Program-made: the position numbers and the translations under genes
Notes under the pieces: generated by a model
The model's input: the letters and a program-made list of their open reading frames with translations, nothing else
Databases searched by the model: none
What the model was told of the DNA's origin: nothing
In this document: positions 24,326 to 35,230 of the stretch, piece by piece
Position numbering within the stretch: the first letter of the stretch is position 1
How the letters are laid out: every line of letters begins with the position of its first letter
Origin: Nereocystis luetkeana
Lineage: Eukaryota; Sar; Phaeophyceae; Laminariales; Laminariaceae
DNA length: 64,000 nucleotides
Direction of reading: 5' to 3'
Assembly: GCA_031213475.1 (NCBI GenBank)
Contig: JARUPZ010000027.1
Location: forward strand, 1,177,001 to 1,241,000

Positions 24326-27300
24326 GCACCAATAAATATACCAGGGTACTAAAAATTTGACGAGAAAAAAAAAACTTAGGCCTACTCGTACCTCCTCGAA
24401 GATGATCGTGTCTCTGTCCCGCATGCCCTTCTGGACCTCCGCCGTGAGAATAACCTCTTCCTGAACGGTGGGACCCTTGGGACAAGCAGAGCACGACTTC
24501 TTCCAGCACTTCCCACGCGCTATGCAATTATCATCTCGGACCTACACCACCAACAGGCAAACAGATGTCAAGCAAAAGGACAAGGCACGACACAACGAGA
24601 AAAAGGAGGGGGGGGGGGGGGGGGGGGGGGGGGTACTCGATAGGAGATACGTACTCGATCTAATGCATGGCCGTAGTCATATGACCAAAGGGGGGGACAA
24701 AACCAAGGGAGACGAGATGTGAAACACGGACTGGGATGGGAGCATAGATAGCACCGAGTCAGTGGACAAACGTTTTGAAGGCCACAGTGGAGGCCGAAGT
24801 GAACAGTAGACAGCCTCCACGGTCGGTCGGGACCGCAGGCTAATTGATCCGAGAGTTCATGTTTTCTATTTCGCCTGCCCGAGATGCTCGACATCACTTT
24901 TAGGGGCCAAGTAACAAGCCGCCTGAAGGGGTAGTGCTGGTTGCCGCCATACTACCGGCATTTTGGGCCGGCGCATATTATACCGGCGCCGCTCCTGAAT
25001 ATGGCGCACACCGGCACTATAGAGGGACCGGCACGACTGCTGAAAAGAATACGTCGATATTCGACATTTCAATTCGCCCAACTCCAATACCGTAGCGGGA
25101 AGGGGGGAGAAGAGCCTGCCATGTGACCCCGAATCTGAGTTACGAGTTGGAAGGAGAGAGAGAAGAAGATGTGCGAAGATAATGAATGGGATGAGCAAAT
25201 CCGGTGTTGACGCTTAATTCATCACTGACAGTCCCTTACCTGCGGGGTCAAAATTCCGAAGGGATACACCCTCACCCTCACCCCCATCCCCGCAGCCACC
25301 CCGCCCCCTCTGTATAAAAAAACAATCACGACAAGGAGAAGAGAGCGGCAGGAGACCGCACCTGAACCTGCTGCACGAACCCGGGTCCGAGCTGGTGCAT
25401 CTTTACGGCGATACCCGGGCCGGCGCATTCCTTGCACTTCTTCTCGCACTGGGGGGCGCCGACGCACATCGCCTGTCGGACATACACAGTGTCGAACGTC
25501 TCTCCCACGTACAGCTGCCGCAGAGACACTCTCAACGGGATCTAACGTGGGTTCCGAGAGGTGTTCGGAGTGGGGAGAAAGGGGGAAGGCAATGTCGAGC
25601 GCCCAGGGGCGAATCGGTCAGAAGTCATCGGGGTATTGTGTGGGGGGGAGGGGGGTGGATGCCTGGATACGTGTGGAACTAACTCCACGTGCTACTTTGA
25701 CTTGAGGTGTATCAGGTATCTACATAGCGAGGGGGCTACATGTTTCTGACAGTTCGGAGTTTAGCCTGCACAGCTTTTGTGTCCAAGAGTCAGAAGAGTG
25801 TGAACCCAGTCGTTGCCTTTTGTTGTTTTCTCAGTTATTTTCCGCCTAAACATGTTGAAAAGCTTTGAAACTCCTACTAAGTGTGTCGGCGGTTGGTGCG
25901 TGGAAATATAACCCCCAAGACGCCGTCGTGTCCGCCTCCCCGTATAGCCTAAAAGCGCATGGCGCATCCAACCACGATAAACGAATCACCGGTATCATGT
26001 AGAGAATGCTATGGCCTATGACCCTCCCAAAAAAGGATAGTACTCTGTCCTCTGTCACAGCCCGTAGATAGGATGCATGCACGTATTAATAGGTGCCGAT
26101 TCCCGCATTGGCGTACCTCAACGTTCGGCGTTCGGCTCTCCTCGTCTCTGTGGCGCCGCCCGCCGCCGCCGAAGCCGAAGTGCGAGAACATGTCGCCAAA
26201 AGGGTCCGGGCTGCCACCGCCCTCGGCGCGTTTAAGGCCTTCCTCTCCGAACTTATCGTACGTATCCCTTCAAATTGGATTCATCGGGTTATTCGGAGTC
26301 CAAAAGGCGTCGGAAAGGGGGGGGGGTATCGATGTATCGACGGTCAGCTTATTTTATGTAAATCGAAGTATATAATACCTGGTACAAATATTGATAAAAG
26401 GGACGGCAGCGAGGTAGCAATGTTGGGTCATGTGCGGCCAAGCAAAAAGTATTTATCGACGAGAAGCGTAGAGATGTGGTTCACTCCAGTGATCGGTTGA
26501 TCGCACTCATGTCTTGTACCAGGTACGCAGCATTCGTCGGCCCCATCATGATGGATCATGTATTATACCAGGTAGTATATTGAGCTTACACTTGTGAGGG
26601 AGGGTGTACAAATCGGACAAGCACCGAGGGACAAGGCAAAAGCTCACCACGCACATCATACGAGTACTTGCCTTTTACGTGGTCTGTCTTAAGTCTCGAC
26701 TTAACTCTCACTACTGCTGTAGTATTACATACCAGTGGTACCTGGTATTACATACCAGGGTACCAGGTACCCGGTACCAGGTACCACGCAGTTAGCCGCA
26801 CACAATCAGCAACACTACAGTAAATACTGAATTGGGGTCGAATGAAGGCCTATGATCTATGTATGATACCTGGTACCGCTGTACTGGTAAGGTGTAATGA
26901 GCACCTCGTATATACACAAAAGTCGTCACACGGAGTACAGGGATCAGAGCAGCACTATGAATAGCACTCTACATACGACTATGGACAGGGGGTGCTGCTA
27001 TAAGGTACTGGGACGTGCTCAGTATTTTGGGGATGGTGTACTGCTGTGAGGGACTCAAAATGGCCGGGTACTGCGAATACTCGCCGTGCATTTCAAACTG
27101 CTACTCGTATAACTCGTACACTGCTGTACGACCCACAGCTGGTGCGTGTACTCGTATCTCTTTATATGTGGTACCAGGTACTTTTGCAGTACCGCTCAGG
27201 AGACACGCATCACACCAGGTACTACTGCTGTACAGCAGTACTGGTAAAGCTCAGCAGTACACGATACCAGAGGTGCTATGCCAGTAGAGCAACAGTGTGT

Positions 27301-28520
27301 TGACGCTTTCGGGCATGGCGCTTGCGATATATACCTGGTAGTTGTGTGAGGGCACCCTGGGGGTGCGGTATGCGCTGATGTGCTGCATGCTGGATGCCAA
27401 CGGGTAGAGAGAGACGTACGAAGAAACTACCGGGAGTATTACTTGAATACGTAATCGATTCACATCGGTATAAAATAGTTTCTTTACAACCCACCACACT
27501 GGACGGGAATGTAAAGACCGTTGAGTTGTAAATAATAATATTAAACGTTCCTTACATTCCTGTCCATAGTGGTACGCACCGGTACATATCATACCCACTG
27601 GAGAACTCACACTCGTCCGTACGTACTGCTGGGTACCCGAAGGTACGTACGTATACTGCAGTACACTGACTGCTGTGCGTAGGTATGATACTCTCGTCAA
27701 GTGGTTGCGGATTGCGGACAGAAAGGGCGGAAGGGATGGACTCGACAACTCTGTGGAGGGTGTCACCAGGGCGAGCGTCCTCGAAGCGACCCAGCCAGCA
27801 AAATGCTCTTCTAACCGTAGGCACTTCCACTTCCACGCCTACGCCCAAGGCAGACCAGGGCACCCACCTACCCACTCACCGACCCACCCACCCACGCACC
27901 CGTCTTACCCAGGAGCGCGGCGGATAGACAAGGTCGTATGGATGGGAAGGATCCCTTGTCCCTTCGCGTTTTTTTAACGCTGCTATTTTTGCGTTTGCTG
28001 CCGGCTGTTGTTCCATTCGATGCGGAACATTTCGACGCGAAGGGTGAAGGATACACCCACACTGCAAGACCTAAAAAATCACCGCCCAAACATCGTGATT
28101 ACAGCTATCCCGGAACACGGCAAAGCTGACAGAAAAATCAGAGACAGACAAGCAGGCAAGCAGGCCATCAGCTGGCAGGGAGGCTCACCGCTTTTCCTCG
28201 TCAGAGAGCACCTCATAAGCCGACGCGACTTCCGCGAACCTCGAAGCAGCGTCTTCGCTAGGATTTTTATCCGGGTGATACTTGAGAGACAATTGCCGGT
28301 AGGCTTTCTTGATCTCCGCCGGGCTCGCACCGCGGCCAAGACCTAGAACCTCGTAGAGGTCCCTGTTTCCTCCAGACACCAGCACCACCAGGCTCGCCAG
28401 CGCGATAAAGCAGCTCCATCGCAAGCTCCAGGTAGACCCAGAGCCGATGCGGCCTAACCAGTTTCTCAAGTAGCCTTCCCCCCCGGTTCTCTTTCGCGAT
28501 CTTCTAGCTCGCGCTTCCAT
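21252..28520 (-). CDS. ER-type DnaJ/Hsp40 co-chaperone (ERdj3/Scj1-like)
   Basis: This is a J-domain co-chaperone that stimulates the ER Hsp70 (BiP). Exons are 28520-28189, 26267-26117, 25541-25362, 24541-24392, 22913-22782, 22538-22362 and 21332-21252, encoding 400 residues with all phases consistent. Residues 33-50 form a hydrophobic signal or anchor. The J domain spans about 51-112 with HPD at 82-84 (YHPDKNP). A Gly/Phe segment ([16 protein letters not shown]) follows. A cysteine-rich insert is split over exons 3-4 ([29 protein letters not shown]). The C-terminal substrate-binding barrel follows ([47 protein letters not shown]). The protein ends KDKHLEL, where yeast Scj1 has KDEL. It is head-to-head with a small HSP gene. 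Confidence 0.92.
22165..22265 (-). repeat. G-run plus GTACTTATTCG-family repeat, copy 2
   Basis: On the minus strand it shows TTGCCTTAGTCATTTGACCA and CGCATCCCTTTCGAGACG beside a G run, matching copies at 13070 and 58885. It lies downstream of DnaJ exon 6. Confidence 0.6.
24030..24285. repeat. Degenerate tandem repeat, unit about 75-105 bp
   Basis: Recurrent blocks of ACACAACGACA, CCTACAGCAG, TAGGAAGCGA and TGAGTACGTA occur in the same order at least three times in DnaJ intron 4. Confidence 0.6.
24287..24324. repeat. CAG trinucleotide microsatellite
   Basis: About 12 perfect CAG units lie 67 bp from the end of DnaJ exon 4, inside the intron. Confidence 0.9.
24605..24690 (-). repeat. GTAC/poly-C tailed repeat with 26-base tract
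   Basis: A 26-base G run (24608-24633) is followed at once by TACTCGATAGGAGATACGTA, CTCGATCTAATGCATGGCCG and TAGTCATATGACC. On the minus strand the element therefore ends GAGTAC plus poly-C. It lies in DnaJ intron 3. Confidence 0.75.
25083..25197 (+). mobile_element. 3' fragment of a tRNA-headed SINE-like element
   Basis: About 110 bp (TACCGTAGCGGGAAGGGGGG through GATAATGAATGGGATGA) match 63868-63976, the 3' part of the SINE-like element at the window end, with a few substitutions and a 3-bp difference. The tRNA-like head is missing, as expected of a 5'-truncated retrocopy. It lies antisense in DnaJ intron 3. Confidence 0.75.
26370..27350. repeat. Cluster of TACCWGGTA and TACWGCWGTA motifs in DnaJ intron 1
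   Basis: At least nine TACCWGGTA motifs occur here, two of them compounded as TACCAGTGGTACCTGGTA near 26723 and TACCAGGTACCCGGTACC near 26761. Several TACAGCAGTA or TACTGCTGTA motifs are also present. No coding content is seen between DnaJ exons 1 and 2. Confidence 0.6.
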
Positions 28521-28964
28521 CTTGCGGTCTTACTTGCGCGGCCCCCGTGCCCGACGTGCGTCCCGTGAGAGAGAGAGGTGGGTATGTGTCGCGACGATAT
28601 CCTCTGTAGACGCGCTTCTTGTCGTCAGGGATCGCGGGTGTTGTGCTTGTGCTTCGTGCTTCGTGCGGTGAGAGGGGAATTCCGGCCAGCCAATAGCAAG
28701 ACTCCGCGTTTCCAGCGTCCGGATAAATGTAAAAGCATGTTTGGGGCGGGAAACAGGGGTCATTTAGCCGCCGACGGCTTTACACGTGGAAGTGCTCCTG
28801 GCTCTACCCGTGTCTTGCTCTCTTGAACTCCAGTCCGGTGGTTACTCGGTGGATATCTACTCTGCTTGCCTACCCTCTCCCCCGCACACCACAAAAGCAA
28901 CAGCACCAGCATTACTCACACCAACACCGGCACCGACACCAATAACACCAGCAGCAGCAACAGC
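28521..28964. promoter_or_regulatory. Bidirectional promoter between two ER chaperone genes, with ERSE-like site
   Basis: The 444-bp spacer separates divergent ATGs of the DnaJ and small-HSP genes. At 28690-28708 the plus strand reads CCAAT, nine bases, then CCGCG. The ER stress element consensus is CCAAT-N9-CCACG, so this has one mismatch and exact spacing. A CACGTGG box is at about 28785. I saw no convincing heat-shock element. Confidence 0.55.
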
Positions 28965-31900
28965 ATGATGAACTCCAGCGTTCATATCGCGGCCGTGACG
29001 ATGCTTCTCTTTGGGACGCAAGGAGTCCAGTCTCACGGCTATCGCGCCGGGCATGGACGAGGAGCCCGGCACCGGCGCCACGCTTGGCCAGCGGTTTTCA
29101 GCAACGACGTGGACACCGGGGCATTCCGGGCGTTCAATTCTTACCCTCGAGGTGGCGGCCTCTTCACACCTGGTGCGCCCCTCCTTGACGTTTTCCAAGA
29201 GGTCTTCGGAGACATCAAGAAAGGTGCGGTGGGTCTGTCTGTACTGCTGTGTTCTATACGTACGGTAGTTTCAAGTTTCGACGTTGCAACGGTCTCGCCC
29301 CCATCGTAAGTGGAAATTCGCCTTGGCGAGGCCCGTAGCTTGAGTGGTCGCCTGGTCCCCCCCCCCCCCCCCCTCCCCCCCTGGTCCGATTGGCGGGCTT
29401 GCAGTCATGCGTAAAGTGGTGGACTGTGGCTGGCTTGCTTTCGATCCTGATGGTAGAAATTATATGATACGATCGATCCACTTCACGTGCTGGCTTTTCA
29501 AAATGCAATATCCAAAATCCAGCACGTGAACCGTGTGAACATGTAACGTATACTGGTAGAGTATAGAGTAGAGTTGAACTTGATCGAGGAGTCTTTGGTG
29601 AGCGGCAACACGGCAACGAACCCACATCTTGAACTATCTACCTGGTATTGTGCACCATGGGGCACCAGGTTACCTGATGATGTTGTTCAGGTCTTGATTC
29701 GTAATTTGTAATTTGCTACATACCTGCCATCTCATTACTCACGAATTCATCTGGTGCTGCAGGAGAGGCAAGTCGCCCAGAAAGCGGCCATCCTCGACCT
29801 TGGTGCGCTTAGACCGTCGTGGCTGTCCATCGGCCATGACGAAATCGGACTATTAATAATAGAGGGTGGCTGAAATCAAGTTAAAAAACTGTTTTTGAGA
29901 AAGGGATTTCGTGCCCGCAGTTTTCTGATTGGTTAATTTTTTTGGATGGAAATTTTGATTGGTGGAAAATCCTTGGTCGACATTTGTCGTCATCCGGAAT
30001 CGTGACGTCACTTTTCTGAAAAAATAAAAACTTGGAAAAGTGGCCGTGGATGATTCCGTCTGTCTTATATTTTTCGAAAATTGACCGGAAAAAGTTTTTT
30101 TCGGAGCATGTTTTATTTCGACAAAATTTTGATCAAAGAGGGGAAAAAAGTTGAAGTCTTTTAAGAATGCACGAAATATCTGTCTTGCTTGGTGGACTCA
30201 AAGCGCTACGGGTATTTCTCTTGGTATTTTTTTTGTTGGTATCATGGGTACGGCGTGCATCGTGTTCGCCCTCGTACTGCTGTACCAGGTATTTCGTGCA
30301 TAATCCCGCTGCTCTATTTCCTGCCAGGTAGTCGATATTACTTTTTGAGGTGATTTCTATCGAGAGCAGATTTAAGAAAAAACTAAAAAAGTACATCAGC
30401 GGTGAGTTCAGCCGATCGGAAGATCGATCGATACTCAACTTTGCAAACTGCGTGAACCGTTCGCGCGTTTTCCATTATTTCCCTAGCGATTGACTACTCT
30501 ACTGGCCGGTGACTCCCCTGGATGCTACCAGCTACCAGGGTCGACGAGACGATAAGTACTTGTACCATTTCGTACACTGAAACAGCAGATCGATACGCGA
30601 CGGTCGGGGTGCACAAGACAATCGAAAGTTGGTTTAAAACAGTTTAAACGTAAGGGGCCCACCAACACACTGAAAAATGTTTGAAATACTCCCTGTAAAT
30701 GTTGCAGATTTGCGATACGTATCATTTTTATGGGCGGACAGACCGGTCGGAATAATCACGCCATTCCTTTAAAAACCCGGGGTCGTCCTTTTCCCAACCA
30801 GATCTGTTTCGTCAGCGAACCACGGTGGCCTTAATTTGATCACGTATCATAATCTTCTTGGAGAGTTGGTGCTTGAGCAGGGGTAGTGGTTGTGTTGTTT
30901 CCGTGTACGGTTCCTCGGTACCGGTTCGATCTATCAATACTGGTACAGCAGTAGTCCCTTACTTGATTGTCCGTCAACTCACTTCAAAATGAGTTGGTTC
31001 TATGAATCTATGAATATGTACGACTTGGGTATCCAGCGAAGATCGCCTTGTTTTAGTTATCACCGAGCTGTTTACGATTCCTCGCTACGGCTCAGTTCGG
31101 CACGGTGACCGAAGCGAAGCGCAGCATTGTCGCTGTTGGATGACCGACCCGAATAGCACCGCAGGAATAATAATACGTGCAGAGGTTACGCTTGGATATA
31201 TGTGCGGTTCTGAACCGAACCAATCCGTGAGAATTCCAGGTGCTGAGGAACCGGGGTTCCGAACCGTGAAACGACCTCATTCATACTATTTTCAAGTATG
31301 TACGAAAAACCTCAAGGGTTTTCCTACGGTTCAGTTCGGCTCTACTCAGTTCCGCCGGGACCGAACGGAACCGTAATATTTTGGGTTTGCGGGGCCCGGA
31401 CCCAACAGAACCGTAGAATTTTGAAATGGAACAGGACCGATCCGTAAGAATGTGCAAGGATGAAGAACCAGAAACCGCGAAAAGCCTTGGTTGTTATATA
31501 TCGAACCTTTATTTGAGTTAGGCCAACTATTATGGGACCGGAAAACACTACCAGGTATTAACAAACATAATGGCTTTCCCCTTCATCATGCAGAAACCCG
31601 CCAGCAGGACGATCGGTATTGATGTTTCATTGCTGCACGCTGCCTATATAAAGACAGCGTGCATTTCGCAGACAGCACCAACCGCCGCCACGAGTCCTCG
31701 TCTCACAAACCACGGATCACGCTAAACCGTTCAAATATGCATGCTCCATTGCTCTGAGAGTGCTCGCGCCAAGTCTGCGGGCCGTATATAGGAGGTATCA
31801 CTTGGGACGCGGGAGCCTGACCCATTTCTGTATCAACAGTTTCCGATCGGAAATGACCTCCAGTTCTGTACAGCAAAAACTTGATACATGAAGGGATCAG

Positions 31901-33471
31901 GCTATCACGTCCCTATCGAGACCTCCAGACACACCGACTACCTACAGTAATGCGCTGACCCTCGCCTCCGACGACTCTCTGCTCAGTGGAACTTGCACCC
32001 TCTAAGTGCTGGAATGACCCGTGCTTCGAGAGGCGAGCACTCGGTTGCAGCGGTTATTAATAGTGCAATATCGAAAAGCACTTATTTTTTCTGCCTCGGG
32101 CAGGTTTTGAAACAGAAAAGAGAAAAAATGGATGCGAGGGAATTGTGTGGGTCTCAGCACCACAATTGATTTTATTCTGTTTTCTGATCTCACAATAGCC
32201 GACCTTCGTGCTTGATATTGATATGCGTTATTATTTTAGTCATTAGATAGTACCAGGTGTGGAAGAGAGGTCTTGTGAAAGTTCAGTCGGAAGGTCGTCG
32301 CACATGTACTGTCGGAAAACAAATCAAAACGAATTAACCTATCAGATCCCCGGTTGAATGCGTGTATATTAAAACTGCAGCACTGAGCTGTGTGCGCCTA
32401 TATTCGACAGCACACTTGTCGCCCGCCATCCCTCTCCGAGTTATACACGCAGCGGTGCCCCACCATAGCACAATTCACATACTTAGCCGTATATATTAAC
32501 GAGGAGGCCTTACTGGTACCTGGTTCGTCACAGTGCCATATGTTGAGTGCCTGGTACTTGATAGCATTTCCCAACGACTGTCTCCCTAGGGCGACCTTAA
32601 TCGAACCCATTATGACCCTCCATCCCACCAGTTACCCGCCAAACGTGACCTTCTGGCCCGTTCAGGATCCACACTACTAATATTCACTACTGTACGCCAA
32701 TCAGCGGCTTCGGCACCCTGTCCTCCATTCTACTGCCCTTGTTTTTGTTTTTTCACGTTGGACGGTCGGATGAGGAACTCACCATAATATCATAGATTGA
32801 GCAACAAGATCCACACTCTTCACGTTGAAAAGCCACCACAACGCCGTCCCCTTCCCCCTACCCTTCCCTCGAAAACAGCGGCGCAAGATCTTTCTGAAAA
32901 CCGCTACACCGTTGGCTCCTCGCGAACTCCAGCTCACGAGGTTCTGGACCTGCCCGACTCGGTCACCCTCATGGTCGACCTCCCAGGCTGCAAGAAGCAA
33001 GACGTTGACGCACAGATCTCCCAAGACGCTGGAACCAAGACCCTGACCATCACGGCGACGAGGAAAAGGCCCGTCCAGCCGCCGCCTCCTTCAGGAGCGG
33101 ATGAGACCGAGACCGTCCCCTCCGACGCAGCTGGTGCGGCCGGGGCCGCCGATGACTTGACGGAGTCGCGGCCGACGCCGTCGATGACCGAGGAGAAATT
33201 CGAGCTGTCTTTCAGGATCGGTGACGGGGTCGACGTGTCCGGCATCCGCGGCACCATCGAGGACGGCGTGCTTACGCTGGTGCTGCCTAGAGTGGTGCCG
33301 GAACCCCCGGCCCAGCCCATCGACATTCCCATCGACCCCCCCGCCGGGAAAGGGGCAGGGCAGGGAGGTTCGGGCGAAAGTAGCGGACCGATTGGTGACA
33401 AGAGGGGTTCTGGAAAACGTAAGGCAGTTGTCCCAGAAGCTACCCCTGACACGCACATCAGTCTGTCGTGA
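28965..33471 (+). CDS. Small heat-shock protein (Hsp20/alpha-crystallin) with signal peptide
   Basis: This is an ATP-independent holdase. Two exons, 28965-29223 and 32879-33471, join in phase (AAA G|CG) and give 283 residues. The ATG pair at 28965/28968 starts a likely signal peptide (hydrophobic IAAVTMLLFGTQGVQS), followed by an Arg/His-rich stretch and FTPGAPLLDVFQEVFGDI. The alpha-crystallin domain spans about residues 108-224: DSVTLMVDLPGCKKQDVDAQ at the start, KFELSFRIGDGVDVSGI, and the signature DGVLTLVLPR at the end. An Ala/Pro/Asp-rich insert of about 40 residues (151-190) lies inside the domain. A Gly/Pro-rich tail of about 59 residues follows. No second upstream exon is needed. The 3.66-kb intron is repeat-poor apart from CGGTTC-rich sequence at 31080-31450. 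Confidence 0.86.
31080..31450. repeat. Repeated CCGAACCG/CGGTTC-rich sequence
   Basis: Many partial inverted repeats of the type CGGTTCAGTTCGG and CCGAACCGTGAAACG lie in the small-HSP intron. It resembles a decayed inverted-repeat element; I cannot define its ends. Confidence 0.4.
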
Positions 33472-35230
33472 CCCGCTACGCGATGGGAGGGGTGCAGGGG
33501 CTGTGTCTTTTTTTTTCGGCTCTTGATTTTGCGTGACCAACCAGAAGGCTTTTTTTTGCTTCGAACATCCTTGTTGTGTTTCGGTGTCGGGGGAGGGGGG
33601 GTATAGTATGTTTCCAATGTAGGCATCGCGCTTGGCGGTAGGTCCTTTTGTGCTTTTGAGGTGTTGGTGCTTGTTCCGCGTGCAAGCACAACGTGCAGTC
33701 CGTGGGGAAAGTAAATGTTTTTGCGGCAGCCGATTGAATCGGTTCGTGTAAGTACAGCATGCAGTCGGTGGGGGATGCAATGCCCTCGCAACCATGGATT
33801 GACTCGGTTCCCCTCGTACGTTGTATAGCAGGACCAACATTAGAGGTAGACATAGTCGGTAAGATGGGCATGGAGTCGGGTTGAAATTTAAGGGCGTGTT
33901 TTTGACAGGGCTGGCGCTGTAGTTTTGTACGTAGTGTATCGCGTATGGACAAGGAAGTGTAGCAGGTATATACGCTTCTGTAGCGTACGTCTACGTACTC
34001 TTAGCTTTTTTTTGGGTGGACGCGCCCTTTGAGCGCTTGTCGTGACCTGAGCATTTGCAGTATCACTAACATGAAATTACCGGTTTCGTTGAACACGTTT
34101 TATTTTTCATGGGCTGGTACACGATTGGGGCAGAGCTCTTACGTCGTCCGTGGTCCGAACAAAACTCTACACCTGACGATGTATTACTCGGGTTGGAGAT
34201 ATTCTCCCCGGCATCGATGCCTTCAAAATACAACCCAATGCGGAAATGTGCATCCCTACACACTGGGACCCGTATTTTCTTTTCCGCGCGGGAAATTTCC
34301 GCCGTGATTATTTTGGCACTCGTTTTTACGGAAACTCTTGTGCTCCAAACTTCAAAATGTCACGAAGGGTCCCGCGTGACTTGGCGTCCTCTACCCCTCA
34401 CGATTCTGGACCTGCTCTGCATACGCCCAGTGTAGTGGAAAGCGGCAACCGAGCGGCTCGAGCACAATCTCCTATGGAAACCACCACCCTGTTTATTGCA
34501 GGACGCGTCGAGTGCCCCAATAACTCGACAGCGCAAGTGAAACAAAAAACGTTCCTCCCGCTTAATTATACAGGTTTAGGGTGGTCCCAGTGGCTACTTC
34601 CGAGCTCAAACGTGTGCTGCGACCTTGAAACAAGTGTGCAAAAAAAGGTACATACCTGAACAGAGCGGGAGAAACGCACTACGTACAAGTATCATACTTT
34701 TTGTTCTTCTCGTTCCACTTCTTTTCTTCGCTCTTCTTTATTATTCTCCCTCCCTAGTCGCAACTCGGATCGGGGTCACGTGTTAGGTTCTTCTACCCCC
34801 CCCCCCACTACGGTACGCCTTTGCCTTGCATTGTTATCGCGAGAAGGGTTCAGCACTTTCATCCCTCGTCGAACAGCACTCAAAATTACATTTCCCGCCA
34901 ATTTTACCGATCTGCAGTAATCCCGATTCCGTCAAAAACGAACCAGGAGGTGTTTCGATACTTCAGCGATAAGACACACATGGACGCACCAATCCACATC
35001 GATCCTGGGCGATGAGAAGCGAAGTACGGTAACAAAAACTCAAAATAGGACACTTGTGTCACTGCAAGGACGACAAATTCATACATGCCACATGCCAGGC
35101 TGGAAACAAGTAAAAAAGGGCCCCGACCACCGGAGCTCGAACACGAAATCCAACACCGATCAGGGCAAGCACAAGCGATCGGTTTGGCAAATGAACCGAA
35201 GATAGATAAACGTTGTGAGTTGGGGAGGCA
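33472..35230. other. Convergent intergenic region, small HSP and RPC11
   Basis: About 1.76 kb between two stop codons. Apart from T and C runs and two near-duplicate phrases, GCACAACGTGCAGTCCGTGG (33687) and AGTACAGCATGCAGTCGGTG (33751), I see nothing gene-like. Confidence 0.6.

Noticed and set aside
29758..29865. Possible middle exon of the small HSP
   Set aside because: A ctgcag acceptor opens a short frame, but exons 1 and 2 already join in phase and no crystallin-family sequence is added.
32934..33840. Long minus-strand frames (285 and 249 codons) opposite the small HSP
   Set aside because: They are antisense shadows of the GC-rich crystallin exon, which has clear family motifs on the plus strand.
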